A stretch of 64,000 nt of DNA from Novosphingobium sp. (GTDB lineage: Bacteria; Pseudomonadota; Alphaproteobacteria; Sphingomonadales; Sphingomonadaceae), in assembly GCF_039595395.1 (NCBI RefSeq), contig NZ_JBCNLP010000006.1, positions 811,001-875,000 of the forward strand. Direction: 5' to 3'. This document shows, piece after piece, positions 8,776 to 18,201 of the stretch (position 1 is the first letter of the stretch; each line of letters begins with the position of its first letter). Below the pieces are notes generated by a model. It saw nothing but the letters and a program-made list of their open reading frames with translations, made no database searches and was not told the origin of the DNA. The position numbers and the translations under genes are program-made.

Positions 8776-9720
8776 ATGACCACCCTGTCGAACACCATGC
8801 GCGCCCAGTTCCGGCGCCTGCCGATTGCCGCGATGGCCGTGGCGATCGCTCTGGCGTCGCCGGCACAGGCGCAGAACGACCAGATGGCGCAGATCGCAAC
8901 GCCAGCCCAGCCCGACGCCATCGACCTTGGAACCGGGGCGCTGCCGGGCGCCAAGGCGCATGAGGCATGGCATAGCCAGTATGGCAGCCAGTTCGCCCGC
9001 AATGTCACCGTGGCGACGCTCACGCCCTTCCTGCCCGATCCCGCCAGGGCGACCGGCACGGCGGTGATCGTCGCGCCCGGCGGCGGCTTCACCACCCTGT
9101 CGATGCAGAATGAGGGCTGGGATGTCGCCAAGGCGCTTGCGGCGCGCGGGGTTGCCGCTTTCGTGCTGAAATACCGGTTGAACCAGACCCCGGCCGATAT
9201 CGCGGCCTATCAGCAGATCGAGCGCACGCGCTTCTCGGGCGGTGCGACGCCGCCGGCCACGCCCCCGACGCGCATGAATTTCGGGCCGCAGATCGCCGAT
9301 GCGCGCGCTGCCTTCGCCCTTGTGCGCAAGCGGGCGGGCGAATGGCATGTCGATCCCGCGCGCGTGGGCATGGTCGGTTTTTCGGCGGGGGCGATGCTGA
9401 CCTTGGCCACGACGCTTGACGGACAGGATGCCAAGCCCGCCTTCATCGGCACGATCTATGGCCCGATGGCCCCGGTCACCGCACCGGCCGATGCCCCGCC
9501 GCTGTTTGTCGCGCTGGCGGCGGACGACCCGCTGTTCGGCCACGGCGGCTATGGGCTGATCGACAGTTGGCGCGCGGCCAAGCGGCCTGTCGAGTTCCAT
9601 TTCTTCGAGCAGGGCGGGCATGGCTTCGGCATGTATCCCAAGACCACGACGAGCACCGGCTGGTTCGATGAGTTCGCCCGCTGGATGGCGATGCACGGCT
9701 GGATCAAGGCTGCCAACTGA
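8776..9720 (+). CDS. Secreted alpha/beta-hydrolase, probable acetyl esterase
   Basis: A 314-residue protein with a signal peptide ending near AQAQN. The alpha/beta-hydrolase core has an oxyanion GGG motif (APGGGF), the nucleophile elbow GFSAG with Ser203, and a C-terminal GGHGF carrying the probable catalytic His. It belongs with the BD-FAE/acetylxylan-esterase-like hydrolases common in polysaccharide loci, and would remove acetyl groups from the glycan so that glycosidases can work (inference). It starts 48 bases after GH43 with a GGGAG ribosome site and ends just before a bidirectional terminator, so it is the last gene of the operon. A clear paralogue is encoded at 61348-62289. Confidence 0.88.
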   Translation: MTTLSNTMRAQFRRLPIAAMAVAIALASPAQAQNDQMAQIATPAQPDAIDLGTGALPGAKAHEAWHSQYGSQFARNVTVATLTPFLPDPARATGTAVIVAPGGGFTTLSMQNEGWDVAKALAARGVAAFVLKYRLNQTPADIAAYQQIERTRFSGGATPPATPPTRMNFGPQIADARAAFALVRKRAGEWHVDPARVGMVGFSAGAMLTLATTLDGQDAKPAFIGTIYGPMAPVTAPADAPPLFVALAADDPLFGHGGYGLIDSWRAAKRPVEFHFFEQGGHGFGMYPKTTTSTGWFDEFARWMAMHGWIKAAN

Positions 9721-9733
9721 CGAAAAACGCCCG

Positions 9734-9770
9734 GCCCGCGGGTGCTGGTTGCAAACTGGCACCCGCGGGC
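9734..9770. terminator. Bidirectional Rho-independent terminator
   Basis: A perfect 12-bp GC-rich stem (9734-9745 with 9759-9770) lies between converging genes. TTTGTT follows on the plus strand and GTTTTTCG follows a little further out on the minus strand, so it can end both transcripts. Confidence 0.8.
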
Positions 9771-9774
9771 TTTG

Positions 9775-11073
9775 TTATGCCTGATTGCCGCGCCGGAGCC
9801 TGAAGGCATAGGCGGCAATGATCGCAAAGCTGACCAGCGGCAGCAGCAGCGCCGAAGGAATGCCACCGCCGTGCATGGCGATCAGCCCCATCAGCGGCGG
9901 GAAGAAGGCTCCGCCGATGATCGCCATGATGATGAAGGAGGAACCGAGCGGGCGCGCCGCGCCCAGCGAGGCGACACCCAGACCGAAAATGGTCGGAAAC
10001 ATGATCGACATGAAAAAGCTGGTCGTCACCAGCGCCGCCACCGCAACCCAGCCCGGCGCGCTGGCCGCCACGGCGCATAAAGCGATGTTGGCCACGGCAT
10101 AGATGCCCAGCAGCCGTGGTGGCGAAATGCGCGCCATCAGCGCGGTGCCAGTGAAGCGCCCGATCATGAAGAGCAGGAGGCTGGCCGAGAGCAGGAATGC
10201 GCCATGCCGCTCGGAGACCCAGGGCGTCACATCCTTCACGAAGTCGATGAAATAGCTCCAGATCCCGACCTGAGCGCCGACATAGAAGAATTGCGCCATG
10301 ACCGCGCCCAGCAGAGAGCGGCTGCGCACCAGTTCCGCCAGTTGGATGCGCAGCGGCGTCTCCTCGCCCTCGCGCATGCCGGGCAGGCGGGCGATCGCCA
10401 CGGCTCCGGCCACCGCCAGCGCGGCCACCGCCAGCAAGGCATAGGGCAGTTGCACGGTGCTTGCCTCGGCGGCGCGATAGGCGGCGAGCTGGCCGGGCGT
10501 CATCGCCGAAAGGGCCGAGGCCGAATGCTCGACCCCGGAAAAGATCAGTAGGCCGCCCAGAGCTGGCGCGATGCTGGCGCCCAGCCCGTTGAAGGCCTGA
10601 GCCAGATTGAGCCTTTGCACGGTGGTGGCCGGCGAGCCGAACTCGGCGGTGTAGACATTCGCGGTGGTTTCAAGGCAGGCGGCGCCCGCCGCGATCAGGA
10701 ACAGGGCAAAGAGGAATGCCCCGAAGCTGAGCATCAGCGATGCCGGATAGAACAGCGCCGCCCCCGCCGCATAGAGCAGCAGGCCGGTCAGCACGCCCGC
10801 GCGATAGCCGAAGCGCCGCATCAGCAGTCCGGCGGGCAGGGCGACCAGAAAATAGCCGATGTAGAAAACGAACTGGATAAAGCCCGCCTGCGCCCGGTCG
10901 AGCCCGAGCGATTTCTGGAACTGGCGGATCAGGACGTCGTTGAGATTGTTGGCCAGTGCCCAGAGAAAGAACAGGCTGACGATCAGCGCGAAGCCCCAGC
11001 GATAGGAAGGGGTGATAAAACCGCCCCCGGCCATGCCGGAGCCCGCCGGAGTGCTTTCGCCGATCATCATCAT
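9775..11073 (-). CDS. FucP-like sugar:proton symporter (MFS)
   Basis: A 432-residue inner-membrane transporter with about twelve hydrophobic segments. LFFLWALANNLNDVLIRQFQ and the conserved ETTANVYTAEFG and RLNLAQAFNGLG stretches are hallmarks of the FucP (L-fucose permease) branch of the major facilitator superfamily. It is the last gene of a minus-strand operon, 37 bases after the aldo/keto reductase, and ends against the shared terminator. With a GH95 fucosidase nearby, L-fucose is the best substrate guess; family members also carry galactose, glucose or N-acetylglucosamine, so specificity is not certain. Confidence 0.9.
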   Translation of the reverse strand: MMMIGESTPAGSGMAGGGFITPSYRWGFALIVSLFFLWALANNLNDVLIRQFQKSLGLDRAQAGFIQFVFYIGYFLVALPAGLLMRRFGYRAGVLTGLLLYAAGAALFYPASLMLSFGAFLFALFLIAAGAACLETTANVYTAEFGSPATTVQRLNLAQAFNGLGASIAPALGGLLIFSGVEHSASALSAMTPGQLAAYRAAEASTVQLPYALLAVAALAVAGAVAIARLPGMREGEETPLRIQLAELVRSRSLLGAVMAQFFYVGAQVGIWSYFIDFVKDVTPWVSERHGAFLLSASLLLFMIGRFTGTALMARISPPRLLGIYAVANIALCAVAASAPGWVAVAALVTTSFFMSIMFPTIFGLGVASLGAARPLGSSFIIMAIIGGAFFPPLMGLIAMHGGGIPSALLLPLVSFAIIAAYAFRLRRGNQA

Positions 11074-11110
11074 CCCATCTCCGTTTTTCTGTTGTTTTTT
11101 TGGCGGTGCC

Positions 11111-12106
11111 TCAGCAGTTGGGCATGGCCTGTTCCAGCCTGTCCAGTTCCGCCCAGAAGGCAGGGGGGATGGCCTGTCTGGCCAGCTCGGCGCTCTGGCC
11201 GATCCGGGCCGGGTTGCCGGTGCCCACCACCACCTGCGTGACCGCGGGATGCCGGGCGACCCATTGCAGGGCTGCGGCGGCGAGTGGTATGGCGTGGCGC
11301 GCGCAAAGCTGCTCGATCACCTCGACGTGGCGCAGAATGGGATCGGGCGCCGGGCCGTAATCGTAATGGGCCGCGCCGTTGCGCGCGCCGGTGGCCAGAA
11401 TGCCCGAATTGAACACACCGGCTCCCACAATACCGATCCCGCGCGCGCGGCAGGTTTCGAGGAAGGCGTCGCTGTCCCGGTTGAGCAAGGTGTAGCGGCC
11501 CGCGATCATCAGCAGGTCGAGATCGGCATGCTCGATGCAATCCGCGCAGATCTCCACCTCATTGACGCCCAGGCCGATGGCGGACACGGCCCCCTGATCG
11601 CGCAGTTCGGTCATGGCGCGCAGGCCGCCGACCGCCTGGGCGCGATGATGGTCATGGGCATCGCCATGCGTCACGCGGCCAAGATCATGCATGTAGAGGA
11701 TGTCGATGCGGCTCAGCCCGAGCCGGTGCAGGCTGGCCTCGAACGACCGCATGACGCCATCATAGCTGTAATCATAGACCGGATCGAAGGGCATCGGTGA
11801 GTGGAAGCCATGGCGCTCGCCCCCACCCTCGCCGGGCACCAGCAGGCGGCCCACTTTGGTTGAGAGGATGATCTCGTCGCTCTTGCGGTGGCGCAAGGCA
11901 TCGCCCAGCCGCCTTTCGCTCAGGCCGAAACCATAGAAAGGCGCGGTGTCGAAATAGCGGATGCCCTGCGCCCATGCGGCGTCCACCGTGGCCTTCGCGG
12001 TCTCATCGTCGATGGCGCGATAGAGATTGCCGAGCGTGGACGCGCCAAAGCCGAAGGGACCGCTGGCGGCAAGGCGCGCAAGGAAGGCGGAGCGTGATGC
12101 GGTCAT
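11111..12106 (-). CDS. Aldo/keto reductase, probable L-fucose (D-threo-aldose) 1-dehydrogenase
   Basis: A 331-residue soluble NAD(P)-dependent oxidoreductase of the AKR barrel fold. The catalytic tetrad is visible: Asp and Tyr in FDTAPFYG, Lys in STKVGR, and His in LYMHDLG. The C-terminal WVARHPAVTQVVVGTGNP region binds the cofactor. The sequence style matches the pyridoxal 4-dehydrogenase / L-fucose dehydrogenase group that oxidises L-fucose to L-fuconolactone. It sits between the zinc dehydrogenase (12-base gap) and the FucP-like permease, which supports a role in fucose oxidation. Activity on other aldoses such as D-arabinose is possible. Confidence 0.85.
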   Translation of the reverse strand: MTASRSAFLARLAASGPFGFGASTLGNLYRAIDDETAKATVDAAWAQGIRYFDTAPFYGFGLSERRLGDALRHRKSDEIILSTKVGRLLVPGEGGGERHGFHSPMPFDPVYDYSYDGVMRSFEASLHRLGLSRIDILYMHDLGRVTHGDAHDHHRAQAVGGLRAMTELRDQGAVSAIGLGVNEVEICADCIEHADLDLLMIAGRYTLLNRDSDAFLETCRARGIGIVGAGVFNSGILATGARNGAAHYDYGPAPDPILRHVEVIEQLCARHAIPLAAAALQWVARHPAVTQVVVGTGNPARIGQSAELARQAIPPAFWAELDRLEQAMPNC

Positions 12107-12118
12107 CTCTGCGATACC

Positions 12119-13129
12119 CTAGAAGGACGCGATGGCCTTGAGAACATGGTCGGCTTCTTCGATCAGCTCGGGCAGGCGGGAGGGCATGTCATGCGCGGCA
12201 ATGCTGTGGGTGTGCAAGGCCTCGGTGGGAATGGCGCCGGTCAGCATCGCCTGCCTGACACGTTCGAAATCCGCCGCCAGCGCGTTGCGGCTGGCCATCA
12301 GCGTGGTTTCCCGCTTGTGGAATTCGGGATCGGCAAAGACGAGATCGCCCGGCGCCACGCCCACCAGCACCAGCCTGCCGCCATGGGCGACATAGGTGAG
12401 GCTCTGCGCCATGGCGGCCAGTGAGCCGGTGGCATCGAAGACAGCGTCGAACATGGCGCCGTCGGTGCGTTCGGCCAGTTCGGCGGTGAGGGCAGGGGTG
12501 ACCTCCACCGTGTCATCGAAGCCCAGCCTGTCGCGCGCGAAGGCCAGCCGGGTCACGCGCATATCGGCCAGAGTGACCTGCGCCCCATTGAGCCGCGCGA
12601 AGAGGGCGCAGGCCACGCCGATCGGGCCGGCGCCGACTACCAGCACGCGGTCTGTGGCATCGACTCCCGAACGGGCCACCGCATGTGCGCCGATGGCCAG
12701 AAACTCCATCATGGCGGCCTGATCGAGGGTGAGGCCGGTCGCATCGATGACGGCACGTTGCGGCACGGCAAGGAACTCGGCCATGCCGCCATCGGCATGG
12801 ACCCCCAGCACGCTGATGGTGACGCAGGCATTGGGCTTGCCCTTGCGGCAGGCGATGCAGGTGCCGCAGGCCAGATAGGGGTTCACGGCCACGACCTGCC
12901 CCACATGGAAGGGCGAGCCTTCGGGCGCCGCATGCACCTCGCCCGCAAGCTCGTGGCCCATCACGCGGGGATAGGTGAGGAAAGGATGGCGCCCGGCAAA
13001 GATATGATAATCCGTGCCGCACAGGCCCACCCGCCGGATGCGGATGATCAGTTCGTCCGCCTTGGCCTCGGGACGTGGGCGCTCCTCGACAGTCAGGCTG
13101 AAAGGCTCCCGGCAGACGATCGATTTCAT
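12119..13129 (-). CDS. Zinc-binding alcohol dehydrogenase (L-gulonate/L-galactonate 5-dehydrogenase-like)
   Basis: A 336-residue medium-chain dehydrogenase. The catalytic zinc site is seen in GLCGTDYH and GHEL, the structural zinc site in CGTCIACRKGKPNAC, and the NAD-binding motif in VVGAGPIGVACAL. The family oxidises sugar acids or polyols (L-gulonate, L-galactonate, L-threonine relatives). It heads the minus-strand operon with the aldo/keto reductase and the FucP-like permease, so it may act on a fucose- or galactose-derived acid. I chose the inner ATG at 13129 (MKSIVCREP), the usual family start; the frame extends to 13153. The divergent partner is a broken fuconolactonase. Confidence 0.87.
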   Translation of the reverse strand: MKSIVCREPFSLTVEERPRPEAKADELIIRIRRVGLCGTDYHIFAGRHPFLTYPRVMGHELAGEVHAAPEGSPFHVGQVVAVNPYLACGTCIACRKGKPNACVTISVLGVHADGGMAEFLAVPQRAVIDATGLTLDQAAMMEFLAIGAHAVARSGVDATDRVLVVGAGPIGVACALFARLNGAQVTLADMRVTRLAFARDRLGFDDTVEVTPALTAELAERTDGAMFDAVFDATGSLAAMAQSLTYVAHGGRLVLVGVAPGDLVFADPEFHKRETTLMASRNALAADFERVRQAMLTGAIPTEALHTHSIAAHDMPSRLPELIEEADHVLKAIASF

Positions 13130-13239
13130 GAGCTTGAACATCCTCTCGAGCAACGGATCGTGTCATTGGGCTAGACGCTGAGGATCATATATGCAAGTTA
13201 GTTCTCATATCTGATATTGACCTTCAGGCAGCCCCCTTG

Positions 13240-13572
13240 ATGAAGATTGACGCGCATCATCACCTCTGGCGTTACGAGGCCTATGCCTGGATCGAGGGCG
13301 ATCCCATCCTGGCGCGTGACTTCACTGCGGAGGACCTTGTCGCCGCCATGACCTCCGCGGGCATCGATGCCGCGATGGCCGTTCGGGCCCGGCAGACCGA
13401 GCAGGAAACCGCCGATCTTCTGGCCCGCGCGGCCAGCCCGGCGGTGGCGCAGGCCGGGGCGATGATCTTCGAGACCATGCTGGCCACCGCCTCGGACCGA
13501 CCGACCAGATCGGAAGCGCCGGGTGTGGGCGATTTCGAATTCGTGCCCGGGCAAATGGGGGCGTGGATGTAA
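13240..13572 (+). pseudogene. Truncated L-fuconolactonase (amidohydrolase family 2) remnant
   Basis: The frame begins with MKIDAHHHLWRY, the metal-binding HxH start of COG3618 lactonases that open L-fucono-1,5-lactone or related sugar lactones. Homology to the family looks good for about the first 65 residues (up to LLARAA) and then stops; the remaining 45 residues do not resemble it, and the protein ends after 110 residues against about 280 expected. The later metal-binding His and catalytic Asp are missing, so it cannot be an active lactonase. Its position, divergent from the fucose-type operon and directly before GH97, shows the lactonase once belonged to this pathway. Confidence 0.7.
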
Positions 13573-13614
13573 CGCGTGAACCAAAAAATGGCAGCGACAA
13601 ACGGGAAGAGAGAG

Positions 13615-15669
13615 ATGCAGATCGGCCGAACAACAAAGCGAATGTCAGCAGGCGATGCCGTGAGGGCGCTGTTGAGCGGCACCACGGCCCTGGCCGGTCT
13701 GGTGTTGATGGCCTCGCCCGCCGCCGCGCAGACCGCATTGGGGGTGACGTCGCCCGACGGCCACACGCGGCTGACTGTCTCGGCGGAAGCGGGGCTGCAT
13801 TATACCGTCGATCATGATGGCGCCCCGGTCCTTGCCGAATCGCCGATGGGCCTGTTCACCAGCCAGGGCTCGATCGGGGGCGAGGCCGTGACGGTCCTGG
13901 CATCCGAGGCGACATCGGTGAACGACAGCTATGCGCCGCTGGCGGGCAAGGCCAGCCAGGTCGCCGACCGCTACAACCAGTTGACCCTGCATCTTCAGCG
14001 CCGCAAGGACGATGTGAGGTTCGACGTCGTGCTGCGGGCCTATGACGACGGCGTGGCGTTCCGCTTCGTGGTGCCGGGGCAGGCCAGGTTCCAGAATCTG
14101 GATGTTTTCTGGGAAACCACGGGTTTCTATTTCCCTGCCGACTATGGCTGCTGGGGCGCCAATGCCGGCAAGTTCGAAAATTCGCACGAGACCGAGTTCA
14201 GCGCTTTCAAGGCCTCGGCCATGTGGGGTTTTCACCTCTATGACGCGCCGCTGGTGTGCAAGACCGGCAAGGGGCAGACCACCTTCGCCCTGCTGGAAGC
14301 CGACAAGCGCGATTATGCGGGTGCCTATTACACGCGGCGCGGCGACTATGGGCTGGGCGTCAATGTCGGCCTGACCCCACGGGTGGACAATGCGCGAGAT
14401 ACGGGGACCTTCGGCGCCGCCGTTCACGCCTCGCTGGTCGATGCGCCGCTGACCACGCCCTGGCGCGTGGTGATGATCGGCGACCGGCCCGGCAAGCTGA
14501 TTGAATCCAGTCTGGTGCAACTGCTGGCCACCCCCTCCAGGATCGCTGACACGAGCTGGATCAAGCCCGGCAAATCGGCGTGGGACTGGTGGAATGGCTG
14601 GGCGGTCAATGTGCCCGATGCGGGGATCAATACGGCCAGCTACAAGGCCTATATCGACTTCGCCACATCGATGGGCCTCGACTACATTCTGATCGACGAG
14701 GGCTGGTACAAGGGCAGTTCGGAAGGTGCGCGGCCCGCCGATGTCACCGTGCCGATCGCCGCGATGGATATGCCCGGCATCGTGAAATATGGCGCGGAGC
14801 GCCATGTCGGCGTGTGGGTATGGCTGCAGTGGAAGCAGCTTGAACGGCAGATGGATGCCGCCCTCGCGCTCTATGAGGCCTGGGGCATCAAGGGCATCAA
14901 GGTCGATTTCATGGACCGCAACGATCAGCAGATGGTCGCCTTCTATCACGAGCTGCTTTCCAAGGCGGCGGCGCATCATCTGATGGTCGATCTGCACGGC
15001 GCCTATCCGCCCGATGGGCTGGCGCGCACCTGGCCCAATTTCCTGACTCAGGAAGGCGTGCTGGGGGCGGAATACAACAAATTCGGCACGCGCATCACCG
15101 CCACCCACAATGTGACGCTGCCCTTCACGCGCATGCTGCTGGGCCCCATGGACTATACGCCCGGCGGCTTCCACGCTTTGCCGCCTGCCGAAATGGCCCG
15201 GCAGCACCGCTCCCCCCGGCCTTTCGTGCAGACCACGCGCGGGCAGGCGCTGGCCATGTATGTCGTTTATGACTCACCGCTGGTCATGCTGGCGGACAGC
15301 CCGGATTCCTACATCGATGCGGCAGGCAAGCTGGCGCCCGGCGCCGATTTCCTGAAGCAGGTGCCGACAAGCTGGGATGAAACGCGGTTCCTTGCCGGCG
15401 AGGTGGGCGAATACATCGTGCTGGCCCGGCGCAAGGGGGACACATGGTATATCGGCGCCATGACCAATGAACAGGCGCGCACGATCAGGGTGCCGCTCGA
15501 CATGCTGGAGAAGGGACGCCGCTGGAGCGTTCGCACATGGCAGGATGGCGCGGGCATGAACGACCTCAGGACCGCATCCGCCACCATGGCGAGCGGTGCG
15601 GGCCTGACCCTGAAACTGGCGGCCTCGGGCGGGGCCGCCGTCACCATCAGCCCGGATGGCGGCCGCTGA
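13615..15669 (+). CDS. Glycoside hydrolase family 97, retaining type (alpha-galactosidase-like)
   Basis: A 684-residue secreted enzyme with a signal peptide ending at AAAQT. It has the GH97 layout: N-terminal beta-supersandwich, catalytic barrel, C-terminal sheet. Asp431 in KVDFMDRNDQ and Glu486 in LGAEYNKF are 55 residues apart, matching the nucleophile and acid/base of retaining GH97 alpha-galactosidases (family knowledge, Bacteroides BtGH97b). Retaining members cleave alpha-galactosides or beta-L-arabinopyranosides; the SusB-type inverting site is not expected here. The start at 13615 is chosen because GGAAGAG lies five bases upstream; the frame is open from 13576. It leads the operon GH97-GH95-IclR-GH31. 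Confidence 0.9.
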   Translation: MQIGRTTKRMSAGDAVRALLSGTTALAGLVLMASPAAAQTALGVTSPDGHTRLTVSAEAGLHYTVDHDGAPVLAESPMGLFTSQGSIGGEAVTVLASEATSVNDSYAPLAGKASQVADRYNQLTLHLQRRKDDVRFDVVLRAYDDGVAFRFVVPGQARFQNLDVFWETTGFYFPADYGCWGANAGKFENSHETEFSAFKASAMWGFHLYDAPLVCKTGKGQTTFALLEADKRDYAGAYYTRRGDYGLGVNVGLTPRVDNARDTGTFGAAVHASLVDAPLTTPWRVVMIGDRPGKLIESSLVQLLATPSRIADTSWIKPGKSAWDWWNGWAVNVPDAGINTASYKAYIDFATSMGLDYILIDEGWYKGSSEGARPADVTVPIAAMDMPGIVKYGAERHVGVWVWLQWKQLERQMDAALALYEAWGIKGIKVDFMDRNDQQMVAFYHELLSKAAAHHLMVDLHGAYPPDGLARTWPNFLTQEGVLGAEYNKFGTRITATHNVTLPFTRMLLGPMDYTPGGFHALPPAEMARQHRSPRPFVQTTRGQALAMYVVYDSPLVMLADSPDSYIDAAGKLAPGADFLKQVPTSWDETRFLAGEVGEYIVLARRKGDTWYIGAMTNEQARTIRVPLDMLEKGRRWSVRTWQDGAGMNDLRTASATMASGAGLTLKLAASGGAAVTISPDGGR

Positions 15670-15724
15670 GCACCTTGCCGAGTACAACCGACAGCGAAGA
15701 TCGCAAAACAACAGGGGAAAGAGG

Positions 15725-18175
15725 ATGACACGCGCGACAAAGCCCAGGGGGTTCAACCGGCGCGAGACACTGGCGGCGGGTCTGGCCCTGAGCGCGTCTC
15801 CCGCCGTGCTGGGGGCAAGGTCCGCCGCGTCCGCCCATGCGCAAGCCCGTCCGGGCGAGTGCCTGTGGTATCAGGAGCCCGCCGGGGCATGGACCGAGGC
15901 TTTGCCGGTGGGCAACGGGCGGCTTGGCGCGATGGTGTTCGGTCGGGTGGCGCAGGAACGGCTGCAGCTCAATGAGAACACGCTTTGGGCCGGCTCTCCC
16001 TACGATCCCGACAATCCTGATGCTCTGGCCGCCCTGCCGCAGGTTCGCGCCCTGCTGGCGCAAGGCAAATATAAGGAGGCAACCGATCTGGCCTCTGCCC
16101 GCATGATGGCCAAACCGCTCTCCCAGATGCCCTACGGCACGCTGGGCGATCTGTTGCTGACCTTTTCCAACCCGGAGCAGCCTAAGGCGTATCGGCGTCA
16201 GCTCGATCTGGCCTCGGCCATCGCGACGACCGAGTATGGCGAGGGGACGGCGCGCTACCGGCGCGAGGTTTTCGCCTCGGCGCCTGATCAGGTGATCGTG
16301 ATGCGTCTGGAGGCGGAAGCGGGCACGCTCGACTTCGACATCACCTATCGCGCCCCGCGCGCGTTGCGCACCCCGCGCGAGCAATTCGGCGAGGGCGGCG
16401 CCCCGCAAACCACGCGGCCCACCGACTGGATGTTGCGCGAAGAGGTAGGGCCGCCCAAGGCGGGCGTCGCGCTGGTCGGCGATGGCAGCGGCGCGTTTCT
16501 GGTGACCGGGCACAATGAAAGCTCCGCCGGTATTCCCGCCGGTCTGCGCTATGCGATGCGGGTACGCGCCATCGGGGACGGCACCATTACGCAGACGGAG
16601 CAAGGTCTCTCCATCCGCGGTGCCCGCGAGGTGACCCTGCTGATCACCGCGGCGACGAGCTATGTCAGTGCCCGCGACATCAGCGGCGATCCGGTGGCAA
16701 AGGTTCGCGCTGTCGGTCAGGCGGCGGAGCGCAAATCCTATGACACGCTGCGCCGCGCTCACATGGCCGATCACGCCGCCCTGTTCGGCGGAATGACGAT
16801 TGATCTGGGGACCCGCGCGGCTGCAGCCTTGCCCACCAACCAGCGCATCGCGGCCAGCGAGAGCGAGGATGATCCGGGGCTGGCGGCGCTTTATGTGCAA
16901 TATGGCCGCTATCTGCTGATCGCCTCATCGCGTTCGGGCGGCCAGCCTGCCACTCTGCAGGGCCTGTGGAACGAGAGCACCCTGCCGCCATGGGACAGCA
17001 AATACACGATCAACATCAACACCGAGATGAACTATTGGCCCGCCGATCCGGCGGGGCTGGGGCTCTGCATCGAGCCGCTGGTGCGGATGGTGGAGGAACT
17101 GGCGGTCAAGGGCGCGAAGACCGCGCGGGTGATGTATGGCGCGGGGGGCTGGGTCGCGCATCACAACACCGATCTGTGGCGGGCCAGCGCGCCGATCGAC
17201 GGGCCGCTGTGGGGCTTGTGGCCCTGCGGCGGCGCCTGGCTGTGCAACACGTTGATGCGTCACTGGGATCACACGCGTGACGGGGCGCTGCTCGCGCGGC
17301 TCTATCCGCTGCTGAAGGGGGCCTCGCACTTCTTCCTCGATACGCTGATCGATGATCCCAAGGGGCGCGGGCTGGTCACTTCGCCCTCGCTCTCGCCCGA
17401 GAACGAGCATGCTTTCGGCTCCTCGCTCTGCGTGGGTCCGGCGATGGACCGCCAGATTATCCGCGACCTGTTCGGCCATACGCTGGGCGCGGGCGAGCGC
17501 CTGAAGGTGGATGCCGACTGGCTTGGCAAGGTCAGGCAGGCAAGGTCGCGCCTCGCGCCCGACCGCATCGGCGCGCAGGGGCAATTGCAGGAATGGCTGG
17601 AGGACTGGGATGCGGTGGCGCCCGATCCGCATCATCGGCATGTCTCCCATCTCTATGGCGTCTATCCCAGCGGGCAGATCAACCCGCGCGATACGCCTGA
17701 ACTGATCGAGGCGGCCAAGGTCAGCCTGCGGCAGCGCGGCGACCTGTCCACCGGCTGGGCGACGGCGTGGCGTGTCTGCCTCTGGGCACGGATGGGCGAG
17801 GGCGACCATGCGCATGAGGTTCTCAAGGGGTTGCTGGGGCCCCGGCGCACCTATCCCAACATGTTCGATGCCCATCCTCCCTTCCAGATTGACGGCAATT
17901 TCGGCGGCACGGCGGGCATTCTCGAAATGCTGATCCAGGGCTGGGGCGATGAACTGCACCTGCTGCCCGCCCTGCCTTCCGCCTGGCCGGATGGCGCGAT
18001 CAGGGGATTTCGCGCGCGCGGCGCATTGAAGGTCGATCTGGTCTGGCGCGGTGGCCGGCACCGGTCGCTGGTCGTCCGGGGGGAACCGGGATCGACAGTC
18101 ACCGTCAGGGCTGGCACAGAAAGGTTCGTGGTGGTGATCGGCCCAGCCGGAACCTTTGAACGCCAGTGGGGCTAG
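15725..18175 (+). CDS. Glycoside hydrolase family 95, alpha-L-fucosidase
   Basis: An 816-residue enzyme exported by the Tat pathway (NRRETLAAGLALSAS near residue 14). GH95 enzymes cleave alpha-1,2-L-fucose with inversion. The catalytic set of the Bifidobacterium AfcA enzyme is recognisable: Asn430 and Asn432 in NINTEMNYW, Glu559 in SPSLSPENE, and Asp723 in IDGNFGG. Some GH95 members are alpha-L-galactosidases, so specificity is probable rather than proven. The gene begins 55 bases after GH97 with an AAAGAGG ribosome site and is followed 26 bases later by the IclR regulator. In fucosylated xyloglucan it would remove the terminal fucose from galactose, exposing the galactose to the GH2 enzyme. 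Confidence 0.92.
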   Translation: MTRATKPRGFNRRETLAAGLALSASPAVLGARSAASAHAQARPGECLWYQEPAGAWTEALPVGNGRLGAMVFGRVAQERLQLNENTLWAGSPYDPDNPDALAALPQVRALLAQGKYKEATDLASARMMAKPLSQMPYGTLGDLLLTFSNPEQPKAYRRQLDLASAIATTEYGEGTARYRREVFASAPDQVIVMRLEAEAGTLDFDITYRAPRALRTPREQFGEGGAPQTTRPTDWMLREEVGPPKAGVALVGDGSGAFLVTGHNESSAGIPAGLRYAMRVRAIGDGTITQTEQGLSIRGAREVTLLITAATSYVSARDISGDPVAKVRAVGQAAERKSYDTLRRAHMADHAALFGGMTIDLGTRAAAALPTNQRIAASESEDDPGLAALYVQYGRYLLIASSRSGGQPATLQGLWNESTLPPWDSKYTININTEMNYWPADPAGLGLCIEPLVRMVEELAVKGAKTARVMYGAGGWVAHHNTDLWRASAPIDGPLWGLWPCGGAWLCNTLMRHWDHTRDGALLARLYPLLKGASHFFLDTLIDDPKGRGLVTSPSLSPENEHAFGSSLCVGPAMDRQIIRDLFGHTLGAGERLKVDADWLGKVRQARSRLAPDRIGAQGQLQEWLEDWDAVAPDPHHRHVSHLYGVYPSGQINPRDTPELIEAAKVSLRQRGDLSTGWATAWRVCLWARMGEGDHAHEVLKGLLGPRRTYPNMFDAHPPFQIDGNFGGTAGILEMLIQGWGDELHLLPALPSAWPDGAIRGFRARGALKVDLVWRGGRHRSLVVRGEPGSTVTVRAGTERFVVVIGPAGTFERQWG

Positions 18176-18201
18176 CGCGGCCCTGAAGCCAGGAACGAAG
18201 A

